Source of the DNA: Vulcanimicrobiota bacterium
GTDB lineage: Bacteria; Vulcanimicrobiota; Vulcanimicrobiia; Vulcanimicrobiales; Vulcanimicrobiaceae
Length of the DNA stretch: 12,414 nucleotides
NCBI GenBank assembly: GCA_013043945.1
Contig: JABEUW010000255.1
Location: forward strand, 1 to 12,414
Direction: 5' to 3'
Below, piece after piece: positions 6,621-12,414 of the stretch. Position numbers and translations under genes: made by a program. How positions within the stretch are numbered: the stretch's first letter is position 1; each line of letters begins with the position of its first letter. Below the pieces are notes generated by a model, which saw only the letters and a list, made by a program, of their open reading frames with translations, had not been told where the DNA came from and searched no databases.

Positions 6621-7072
6621 TCGGAGTCGGCGATACGTTACCGAAGGTGACGCTTCTCGATGATGAAGGCCGGACGGTTCACACCCCCGATCTCCTTGGC
6701 GCGCCCCTCGTGCTCTATTTTTATCCAAAGGACGACACGCCCGGCTGCACCAGCGAAGCCTCACAGTTTCGCGACCTCTACCGCGCCTTCGAGCGCAAGG
6801 GTGCGAGCATCGTCGGGGTCTCGCGCGACCCGGTGCTCTCCCACCAGAAATTTAAGGCAAAGTATAAAATTCCGTTTGCGTTGCTCTCGGACACGGAATC
6901 GGAGCTCTGTAATGCGTGCGGCGTGCTCGTCGAAAAGAACATGTACGGGAAGAAACGTATCGGTGTCGCACGTGCGACGTTTCTTTTTGATGCGGCCGGG
7001 AAGGTCGTTGCGCTCTGGCCAAAAGTTTCGGTTGACGGACACGCCGAAGAAGTTCTAGCGGCGATATCATGA
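6617..7072 (+). CDS. bcp: Thiol peroxidase / peroxiredoxin, Bcp-PrxQ family
   Basis: A 151-residue cytosolic peroxiredoxin that reduces H2O2 and organic hydroperoxides. The thioredoxin-fold core and active site YFYPKDDTPGCT place the peroxidatic cysteine at 44, with Thr41, Pro42 and the conserved Arg in GVSRD (Arg70). Length is standard for Bcp (about 155). The usual partner cysteine five residues on (Cys50 of E. coli Bcp) is Ser49 here, and there is none about 36 residues on either (Lys80). The only other cysteines are 98 and 101 in ELCNACGV. It may therefore act as a 1-Cys enzyme or use one of those. Start ATG 6617 overlaps the channel stop, and its own stop overlaps the next start, both as ATGA, so this is the middle gene of a coupled operon. 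Confidence 0.93.
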   Translation: MIGVGDTLPKVTLLDDEGRTVHTPDLLGAPLVLYFYPKDDTPGCTSEASQFRDLYRAFERKGASIVGVSRDPVLSHQKFKAKYKIPFALLSDTESELCNACGVLVEKNMYGKKRIGVARATFLFDAAGKVVALWPKVSVDGHAEEVLAAIS

Positions 7073-7845
7073 GCGACGATCGTTTACGTTTGCGTATTCT
7101 CGGCTCGAGCGACTCGGTTCCTCGGGCTTGGCGGGCCTGTAGTTGTTATCTCTTACAGAGTACGGAAACCTCGATCATTATGGATTTCGGAACCGGCGCG
7201 CTACCGCGCCTGCGCGGCGCCATCGCCTATCCGAAGCTCGACGCGATGTTGATTTCGCACATGCACGCCGACCACTTCGTCGATTTAATTCCGCTTCGAT
7301 ACGGGCTCAAGTACGGCCCCGAGTTTCGCGAAGAACGGCTCCCGCTCTGGCTGCCGCCGAACGGAACAGAGATGCTTCGTGCGCTCTGCGGAGCCTTCGC
7401 TTCCGAGGGGCCGGGCGATTTTCTCGACGATGTCTTCGACGTGCAAGAATACGACCCGGAGAAGCCGTTGCACATCAACGACATGTGCATCACCTTCACG
7501 AAGACGATCCACTACATCGATTGCTATGCCATGCGCATCGAATACGACGATCGCGTGCTCACCTATTCTGCCGACACCGCTCCGTGCGACCGGGTGATCA
7601 AGCACGCCGAGGATTGCGATCTCTTTATCTGTGAAGCGACCCTCGGGCTAACGCCCGAGAAGGGCATGCGCGGACACGCGACCGCGACCGAGGCCGCCGA
7701 GATGGCCGAACGCGCCGGTGCGCGCCATCTCTTGCTCACGCACTACGGAAGCAAGGTCAATCCCGACGATATGCACGACGCGGCCGCCCGCGTCTTCGGT
7801 GGCCGGGTAACCATCGCCGACGACGGCAACGAATTTCATATCTAG
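7069..7845 (+). CDS. Metallo-beta-lactamase-fold hydrolase, RNase Z-like
   Basis: A 258-residue cytosolic protein. The N-terminal strand ends in LGSSDSVP, followed by the metal motif HMHADH with His64, His66, Asp68 and His69. Other likely zinc ligands are His148 (TIHYID), Asp169 (YSADT) and His225 (LTHYG). The segment GHATATEAAEMA (202-213) resembles the histidine-containing motif near the end of RNase Z/ElaC proteins. That makes it a member of the RNase Z / phosphodiesterase branch of the superfamily. The family includes tRNA 3' endonucleases, cyclic-nucleotide phosphodiesterases and uncharacterised hydrolases; I cannot choose among them, and I see no clear RNase Z exosite arm. Start ATG 7069 overlaps the bcp stop by 4 nt. 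The gene converges on the pyrE-like gene across 22 nt. Confidence 0.85.
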   Translation: MSDDRLRLRILGSSDSVPRAWRACSCYLLQSTETSIIMDFGTGALPRLRGAIAYPKLDAMLISHMHADHFVDLIPLRYGLKYGPEFREERLPLWLPPNGTEMLRALCGAFASEGPGDFLDDVFDVQEYDPEKPLHINDMCITFTKTIHYIDCYAMRIEYDDRVLTYSADTAPCDRVIKHAEDCDLFICEATLGLTPEKGMRGHATATEAAEMAERAGARHLLLTHYGSKVNPDDMHDAAARVFGGRVTIADDGNEFHI

Positions 7846-7871
7846 GAGCGGCGCCCGCTTCGAAGTCCTAG
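7842..7871. terminator. Candidate shared hairpin between convergent genes
   Basis: A 7-bp stem (GGAGCGG, 7845-7851, with CCGCTTC, 7855-7861, one G-U pair) around a CGC loop, flanked by CTAGG and CCTAG at 7842-7846 and 7867-7871. It sits exactly between two convergent stop codons. There is no T-run, so termination is uncertain. Confidence 0.3.
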
Positions 7872-8422
7872 TTCTCGGTCTTTGCATCTCCGCGTGGCAG
7901 CGAGAACGAGATGAGCGCGTTAATCGGTGCGAGCCCTCTGCTCACCACTGCATAGGGCGTCACCTGTAGCCCGAGCGCTTCGAGGCGCGCCTTGGCGGCG
8001 ATGAGCTCGCTCGCGTTGGTGATGACGTCCTCTAATAAAAGAACGTGCTGCCCCGGGGCGTAGGCGCCCTCGACGTACTCGTCGGGGAAAGCGCCATAGC
8101 CTTTAGGCTGTTTACGGACGGCGAGCATCGGAAGGCCGGTAAGTTGCGAGACCGCCGTCGCGATGATGACGCCACCGAGTTCGGTGCCGCCGATAACGTC
8201 GGGGCGGAGGTGCGCGATCACCGGAGTGAAGAGCCGAGCGATACGGCGCAGAATTACCGGATCGCTAAAAAGGCGAAACTTATCGATATAATAGTCGCTG
8301 CGCACGCCGCCCGAGAGTTGGTAATCCCCTCGGGTCAGCGCGCGTTCGACGATAGTTTTGCGCAGCCAGGCGATATCGCCCGGCGGTACGACCGATTCGC
8401 CCGGGTGTCCTAGATGCTCCAT
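7868..8422 (-). CDS. pyrE: Orotate phosphoribosyltransferase-like protein (PyrE)
   Basis: A 184-residue type I phosphoribosyltransferase, most like PyrE, which joins orotate to PRPP in UMP synthesis. GDYQLSGGVRSDYYID (residues 32-47) matches the orotate/PRPP N-terminal motif. The flexible catalytic loop is RKQPKGYG at 103-110, where the usual histidine of RKxxKxHG is Tyr. The PRPP loop region is LLLEDVITNASE (128-139), keeping the Glu-Asp pair but lacking the usual Thr-Thr/Ala-Gly-Gly-Ser phosphate loop. Length is normal. Start ATG 8422 lies 13 nt inside the end of the upstream lipoprotein gene, so translation is probably coupled; the open frame continues upstream but only as antisense-free overlap with that gene in another frame. 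Because of the loop changes it could be a related phosphoribosyltransferase or a regulator, but PyrE is the best call. Confidence 0.78.
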   Translation of the reverse strand: MEHLGHPGESVVPPGDIAWLRKTIVERALTRGDYQLSGGVRSDYYIDKFRLFSDPVILRRIARLFTPVIAHLRPDVIGGTELGGVIIATAVSQLTGLPMLAVRKQPKGYGAFPDEYVEGAYAPGQHVLLLEDVITNASELIAAKARLEALGLQVTPYAVVSRGLAPINALISFSLPRGDAKTEN

Positions 8423-10035
8423 TGCCACGCGTTCCAACTCTCGACGACGTGATTGGGAGCGAAACCTTTGAACGAGGTGCTGATCGGCTCCATTTGGCGT
8501 TCGTAGTAGAGGTAGATCATCGGAACGTCGGTCGCTAAAAGTTGTTGGATTTTTCCGTAGGCTTTCTTGCGAGTGGCACGATTGTAGGAGGTGAGCGCGA
8601 CCTTTTGCAGCGCCTCCATCTCCGGATTGCAATAGCGTGAATAGTTATAACCGGCGGGCGCGACGTTGGCGCAGGTGGTCTGCGTCGAATCATCGGGATC
8701 GATGCCGGCGTACCAGCCGGCTAACGCGAGGTCGAACTTGCCACCTTGGAGGATGCCGCCGACGCTCGCCGGTGCGAAGAGGACGTCGCCGGCAAAGTAC
8801 TTCACCTGGACGTTGATGCCGACCTTACGCAGCATCGCTTGGATGATGACGCTTTTCTTGACGCGGGTTGCATTGGAGTTGTCGGTGACGAGGACCAATT
8901 CGAGTTGCTGCCCGTTCTTCACACGGATCCCTCCGGGGCCAACCTTCCAGCCCGCGGCATCGAGGAGCGCGCGCGCCTTCGCCGGATCGTAGCCGATCGC
9001 TTTGACGTTAGGATCGTAGGACCACATAAATGGGGGCACGTCGGCGAGCGCCAGTTTCTCCTGGCCGAACGTGAGCGTATCGATAATGCGTTGCTTGTCG
9101 ATTGCCGCATCGACGGCTTGGCGGACGCGAAGGCTCTTGAGGAAGGGACGCTGCGTGTTCACGTAGATTCCGGAGAAGCCGTTTGCGCTCATCCAGCGGA
9201 TGTCGATTCCGGGAATGTTCTTGATCACCGGGTAATTGCTGATCGAAGCCTGGAACATCCAGTCGATATCGTGCGTGCGAAGCAGGTTGATCGTGGTGTT
9301 CTCATCGGGAATGATCCGAATGGTGATCGTCTTTAATTTTGGCTTGCCCAGGAAGAAATTGTCGTTGCGCAAGAGCGTGATGTGGTCGCCGTGAACCCAG
9401 TCGCCGAAGCGGAAGGGACCGTCGCTCACGAGCGGCTCGCTATTGAATGGAACGGTGTTGATGTTTGGGTACCGAGCGAGGACGTGCGCGGGAGCCACAA
9501 AATATGGCTGGTCGCTATTGGTGAAGAAGGTGTCGACGAACGGTGCGAACGGCTTTTTGAGGTGGACGACGACGGTATAGGGGGTAGGATCGTCGATCGA
9601 CGCGATATCGGTATACCCGTGGCGCGAGATCACGTCGTTGTTCGGGTTCATAATGGCTTTCCACGAAAAAATGACGTCGGCGGCAGTAACGGGTTTGCCG
9701 TCGGTCCACTTGGCATCGGTTCGTAGGTGGTAGGTAATCGTTAGCCCGTGGTCGGTGATGCCACCGTTATGAAGCGTCGGCACCGTCGTCGCGAGCATGG
9801 GCTGCATCGTGCCTTTGGAATCGGGAACGATGAGCGGCTCGAACATCAGCGCGTCGACCAATACGTCGGTCGTATTGGAATTGAGCAGCGGGTTGAGGTT
9901 TTTAACGTCGCTCTGGACGGCGATGCGAAGATGCCCGGGCTCGACTCCGGCGCCGGGCGTGCCCTGATTTCCCGCTTTCGAGCAGGCGACAACGAGCGTA
10001 AGGAGCAGCGCTCCCGAGAGCAAGCGTTTCAACAA
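8410..10035 (-). CDS. Peptide/nickel-type ABC transporter substrate-binding lipoprotein (SBP family 5)
   Basis: A 541-residue exported lipoprotein of the DppA/OppA family, which captures peptides or other solutes outside the membrane for an ABC importer. The signal peptide is a basic N-terminus (KR), a hydrophobic stretch, and a lipobox LVVAC with Cys18 as the lipidation site. Family features include an N-terminal domain with NLNPLL and a LTITYHLRTDAKWTDGKPVTAADVIFSW block, then IRWMSANGFSGIYVNTQRP, RVRQAVDAAIDKQRI and a C-terminal MIYLYYERQMEP. Length is typical. The start is TTG at 10035, chosen because GGAGGAT is 8 nt upstream and no other start codon follows before the signal peptide. No permease or ATPase gene is nearby, so the partners are elsewhere. 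It overlaps the pyrE-like gene by 13 nt and lies 46 nt after the EF-G-like gene. The substrate cannot be told. Confidence 0.92.
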   Translation of the reverse strand: MLKRLLSGALLLTLVVACSKAGNQGTPGAGVEPGHLRIAVQSDVKNLNPLLNSNTTDVLVDALMFEPLIVPDSKGTMQPMLATTVPTLHNGGITDHGLTITYHLRTDAKWTDGKPVTAADVIFSWKAIMNPNNDVISRHGYTDIASIDDPTPYTVVVHLKKPFAPFVDTFFTNSDQPYFVAPAHVLARYPNINTVPFNSEPLVSDGPFRFGDWVHGDHITLLRNDNFFLGKPKLKTITIRIIPDENTTINLLRTHDIDWMFQASISNYPVIKNIPGIDIRWMSANGFSGIYVNTQRPFLKSLRVRQAVDAAIDKQRIIDTLTFGQEKLALADVPPFMWSYDPNVKAIGYDPAKARALLDAAGWKVGPGGIRVKNGQQLELVLVTDNSNATRVKKSVIIQAMLRKVGINVQVKYFAGDVLFAPASVGGILQGGKFDLALAGWYAGIDPDDSTQTTCANVAPAGYNYSRYCNPEMEALQKVALTSYNRATRKKAYGKIQQLLATDVPMIYLYYERQMEPISTSFKGFAPNHVVESWNAWQWSI

Positions 10036-10041
10036 CGACGG

Positions 10042-10048
10042 ATCCTCC
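10042..10048 (-). promoter_or_regulatory. Shine-Dalgarno site (GGAGGAT) that decides the TTG start of the lipoprotein
   Basis: On the minus strand GGAGG (10048-10044) lies 8 nt before TTG at 10035. A second TTG follows at once (10032); the lipobox distance suits either. Confidence 0.6.
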
Positions 10049-10081
10049 GAGTATAGGGCGATAGGTGGCTGCGTGTGACGA

Positions 10082-12076
10082 CTACGATACCGCGGCAGTG
10101 GGAACGCGCCCCGGTGGTGCCGGATCGTAGCGTTCGTGACTCCAACGATACGTTCCCAATCCTTGGGTCGCGGTGCGGAGTTCGGTAATATAGCGAGCGA
10201 GCTCGACGAGCGGGACGTCGGCTTCGACGATCTCGCGCCCCTCCCGATCGCTCGGTTGCATTCCGAGAATCTGTCCGCGCTTTGCGGTAAGCTGCCCGAT
10301 CACCGTCGCGGTGAAGTGCGGTGGAATCGTCACTTCGACCCGTGCGATCGGTTCGAGCACGATCGGCTTGCACTTCGGCAGCGCGTCGCGGACCGCCATG
10401 CTCGCCGCGGTTCTAAATGACTGCTCGCTCGAATCGACATCGTGGTATTGCCCGTCGAAGAGCGTCACACGCAGATCGGTGACGGGGTATCCACTCGTTC
10501 CGCGAGCGAGGGCCTCCCGGACGCCCTTTTCGACCGCGGGAATAAAATTCTTCGGGACGACACCGCCGACGATCTCGTCGTCGAAGAGCAGGCCGCTTCC
10601 GCGCGGGCGAGGCGCGAAGCGAATCTGCACGTCGGCGAACTGTCCGTGGCCACCGGTTTGGTGCTTATAGCGCGAGTGTACCTCGGTGCTCCCGGAGATC
10701 GTTTCGAGGTAGGGGATGGCAGGTGGCGCGACCTCGATCTCCACGCGATGTTTGCGCGCGAGCCGTTCGATCGCGATGCCGACGTGTTGCTCGCCGCATC
10801 CAAGAAGCAATTGCTCGGAGGTAAATTGCGCGCGCGCGATTTGCAGCGATGGATCCTCTTCGATAATGCGAGCGAGCATCTGCGAAATTTTTGCTTCGTC
10901 GATGCGCTCTTTCGGCTTGATGGCGACGGCGAAGACCGGGGGTGCGAACTCGATGGGGGGGAGCGGCTTCACCGTGGGCGCGCCGGCGAGCGTCGATCCC
11001 GTCAGGACGCCTTCGAGGCGGGCGATGGCGACGATGCTGCCTGGGCCGGCACTCGAGATGGGCTCGCTCTTTTTCCCGAAGAGCCGATAGAGGCCGCCGA
11101 CACGGAGGCGTTCGCCGGTGCGCAGATCGATGAGGGTCGCGTCGCTCGTCAGCGTACCCTCATGGATGCGCGCTACCGAGAGCTTTCCCGATTGTGGATG
11201 GACGATCGTCTTGATCACCTGCGCGCGAATGGGTGCTCGTGCGTCCCCGACGGGTGCGGGGAACCAGCGTTCGATCGCGCGCAGCAGCGCGGTGATGCCG
11301 AACCCGTGAAGACCGGAGGCGACGAGAACGGGAACGATTTGATCGTGCGCGCACTCATCGCAGAGATCGCGATCGACTTCTTCGGTCGGTGGCTCGACAT
11401 CGTCGAGCAACTCTTGCATCAAGCGATCGTCGAAATCGGCCATCGCTTCGAGAAGCGCGCGACGGCTCTGCCGTGCGACGACATCGAACTCGGGCTCGAT
11501 CGCTTCGGAGCGATCGCCATCGGCTGAGTAGCGCGTGCCCTGCATCGTCGCGAGATCGATGAAACCGACGAGGCTGTCGTCACGGCGAATAGGCAATTGC
11601 TCGGCGACGACGTGACGCCCGTAGAGGCGTTGAAGTTCGGCGAGCGTCGCATTGAAGTCGGCGCCGGGGCGATCGAGTTTATTGATGACGACAATGTGCG
11701 GGAGCCGGAGCTGGTCGATCTCCTCCATGAGCGCGTGCGTGAGTGCGATGCGCGAGGGGTCGGCTTCGACGACGACGACCGCGGCATCGACGCCGCGCAG
11801 CGCCGCACGGGTCTCTTCGAAGAAATCGATGAAGCCCGGCGTGTCGATGAGGTTGATCTCTATGGAATCGTGCGTTGCGCGAGCGAACCCGACGCAGGTC
11901 GACTGAGCGTGAGCGATATCTTCGGGCTCGCAATCGGTGGTCGTCGAGCCGTCGGTGACCGAACCTCGGCGGGCGATTGCTCCGCATGCGAAGAGCAACG
12001 CTTCGAGCAACGTCGTCTTGCCCGAATGATGAGGGCCGACGAACGCGACGTTCCGAATACGCAGATCTTCGGACAT
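10082..12076 (-). CDS. EF-G-like translation GTPase paralogue (EF-G2 type)
   Basis: A 664-residue protein with the full five-domain layout of elongation factor G, slightly shorter than canonical EF-G (about 700). GTP-binding motifs: G1 GPHHSGKT (14-21), G3 DTPGFIDF (78-85), G4 NKLD (132-135), G5 near ASGLHG. Domain IV has KHQTGGHGQFADV and the LFDGQYHDVDSSE segment, with a domain V end resembling EF-G. Departures from true EF-G: the switch-I RGIT motif is replaced by HAQSTCVGF, Asp of the P-loop AHxDxGKT is His17, and the catalytic His of DTPGH is Phe82. These match the EF-G2/FusA2 class rather than the housekeeping translocase. The start ATG has AGGAGGG 5 nt upstream, and is 22 nt after the Lys-rich gene, so co-transcription is likely. 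Its role may be ribosome-associated but not standard translocation. Confidence 0.88.
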   Translation of the reverse strand: MSEDLRIRNVAFVGPHHSGKTTLLEALLFACGAIARRGSVTDGSTTTDCEPEDIAHAQSTCVGFARATHDSIEINLIDTPGFIDFFEETRAALRGVDAAVVVVEADPSRIALTHALMEEIDQLRLPHIVVINKLDRPGADFNATLAELQRLYGRHVVAEQLPIRRDDSLVGFIDLATMQGTRYSADGDRSEAIEPEFDVVARQSRRALLEAMADFDDRLMQELLDDVEPPTEEVDRDLCDECAHDQIVPVLVASGLHGFGITALLRAIERWFPAPVGDARAPIRAQVIKTIVHPQSGKLSVARIHEGTLTSDATLIDLRTGERLRVGGLYRLFGKKSEPISSAGPGSIVAIARLEGVLTGSTLAGAPTVKPLPPIEFAPPVFAVAIKPKERIDEAKISQMLARIIEEDPSLQIARAQFTSEQLLLGCGEQHVGIAIERLARKHRVEIEVAPPAIPYLETISGSTEVHSRYKHQTGGHGQFADVQIRFAPRPRGSGLLFDDEIVGGVVPKNFIPAVEKGVREALARGTSGYPVTDLRVTLFDGQYHDVDSSEQSFRTAASMAVRDALPKCKPIVLEPIARVEVTIPPHFTATVIGQLTAKRGQILGMQPSDREGREIVEADVPLVELARYITELRTATQGLGTYRWSHERYDPAPPGRVPTAAVS

Positions 12077-12081
12077 AGGAG

Positions 12082-12088
12082 CCCTCCT
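12082..12088 (-). promoter_or_regulatory. Shine-Dalgarno site (AGGAGGG) for the EF-G-like gene
   Basis: On the minus strand AGGAGGG ends 5 nt before the ATG at 12076. It is a strong site in the short gap after the upstream stop. Confidence 0.6.
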
Positions 12089-12098
12089 AGCGCCGCAT

Positions 12099-12414
12099 CT
12101 ATCGGCGTTTTGACTTTTTCGCCGAGGCGGTTTTCTTTCCAGCGGTTTTTTTCGCGATTGGTTTTGCTGCGGGGCGCACAGCGGGTCTCTTCGCGGCGGG
12201 CTTCGCCGGCGTACTCTTTTTGACGGCGACCTTGGCGGGGGCGGCTTTCTTCGGGGCAGGCTTCTTTGCCGCCGGCTTCGCGGGTGCTTTTGCCGCCGGC
12301 TTCGCGGGCGCTTTTGCCGCCGGCTTTGCGGGTGCTTTTGCCGCCGGCTTCGCGGGTGCTTTTGCCGCCGGCTTCGCGGGTGCTTTTGCCGCCGGCTTCG
12401 CGGGTGCTTTTGCC
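12099..12414 (-). CDS. Lys/Ala/Pro-rich protein, C-terminal tail (partial, histone H1-like)
   Basis: The last 104 codons of a gene that enters from the right edge and ends with TAG at 12099-12101. Reading toward the C-terminus it consists of repeated KAPAKPAA units, then a less regular stretch with AKKPAPKKAAPAK, AVKKSTPAKPAAKRP and a very basic end, KKTAGKKTASAKKSKRR. There are no acidic residues in the part I translated. Such tails are seen on bacterial histone H1-like proteins, AlgP-type regulators, long-tailed HU (HupB) and topoisomerase I of high-GC bacteria, where they bind DNA or RNA without specificity. The folded N-terminal part is outside the window, so the protein cannot be named. 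The frame is supported by the stop, by strict 24-nt (8-codon) periodicity, and by repeat differences that are all silent in this frame. It is upstream of, and probably co-transcribed with, the EF-G-like gene. Confidence 0.8.
   Translation of the reverse strand, partial: AKAPAKPAAKAPAKPAAKAPAKPAAKAPAKPAAKAPAKPAAKAPAKPAAKKPAPKKAAPAKVAVKKSTPAKPAAKRPAVRPAAKPIAKKTAGKKTASAKKSKRR
12267..12414. repeat. 24-bp tandem repeat, six copies plus 4 nt at the window edge
   Basis: Six consecutive 24-nt units start at 12267, 12291, 12315, 12339, 12363 and 12387, and a seventh begins at 12411. On the minus strand each encodes KAPAKPAA. Copies 1, 4, 5 and 6 are identical; copy 2 differs at 12309 and copy 3 at 12327, both silent Ala codon changes. 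The array continues beyond the window. Confidence 0.95.

Noticed and set aside
8423..8632. Upstream extension of the pyrE-like gene by 70 codons
   Set aside because: It is out of frame within the lipoprotein gene, has no family similarity, and the 184-residue form is full length.
10050..10055. TATACT as a -10 box for the lipoprotein gene (minus strand)
   Set aside because: It leaves almost no leader before the Shine-Dalgarno sequence, and no convincing -35 element lies 16-18 nt upstream.
10442..11527. A 361-codon plus-strand open frame inside the EF-G-like gene
   Set aside because: It is antisense to conserved EF-G motifs and shows no recognisable domain.
11597..12223. A 208-codon plus-strand open frame over the EF-G start and the Lys-rich gene
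   Set aside because: It is antisense to the GTPase motifs and to the repeat-encoded tail, and it has no domain signature.
12267..12414. The 24-bp repeats as a CRISPR array
   Set aside because: The units are directly adjacent with no spacers and keep an eight-codon reading frame.

Overview
The window is 12.4 kb of gene-dense, GC-rich chromosomal DNA. Intergenic gaps are very short, and the longest stretch without a gene is about 106 bases. I see no mobile element, tRNA, rRNA or CRISPR array. Start codons include ATG, GTG and TTG, most with recognisable Shine-Dalgarno sequences. Gene content (respiratory ETF-quinone oxidoreductase, oxygen-dependent ThiO thiamine route, peroxiredoxin, solute-binding lipoprotein, EF-G paralogue, Lys/Ala/Pro-rich histone-like tail) suggests an aerobic, free-living, high-GC bacterium. 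Placement in an uncultured phylum such as Eremiobacterota (WPS-2) is only a guess.

Layout, left to right. (1) Bases 1-71, minus strand: the first codons of a LOG-family-like gene, running off the edge. (2) Bases 108-3981, plus strand: a tight run of ETF:ubiquinone oxidoreductase, thiO, thiS and thiG. thiO starts 3 nt after the oxidoreductase stop, thiO and thiS overlap by 4 nt, and thiG follows after a 62-nt gap. ThiO makes dehydroglycine, ThiS carries sulfur on its C-terminal Gly-Gly and ThiG builds the thiazole. No thiF, thiE, thiC or thiD is present. (3) Bases 3982-4101: a short convergent region with two palindromic repeats and a third half-copy that forms the 3' end of the neighbouring gene. 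(4) Bases 4088-4669, minus strand: a SAM methyltransferase whose start codon overlaps the start codon of the divergent plus-strand gene. (5) Bases 4668-7845, plus strand: a three-gene operon joined by 4-nt ATGA overlaps, encoding an RCK-pore-RCK potassium channel, a Bcp/PrxQ peroxiredoxin and a metallo-beta-lactamase-fold hydrolase. (6) Bases 7868-12414, minus strand, read right to left: the C-terminal tail of a Lys/Ala/Pro-rich protein with six 24-bp tandem repeats, an EF-G-like GTPase, a dipeptide/oligopeptide-binding lipoprotein with a TTG start, and a PyrE-like phosphoribosyltransferase whose start lies inside the end of the lipoprotein gene.

I do not see a clearly new system. The points most worth a second look are the EF-G paralogue that lacks the catalytic switch-II histidine, the potassium channel with an N-terminal regulatory domain of degenerate nucleotide-binding motif, the synonymous-only variation in the 24-bp coding repeat, the altered PRPP loop of the PyrE-like protein, the extra cysteines in the ETF oxidoreductase, and the palindromic repeat cluster that has reached into a gene end.
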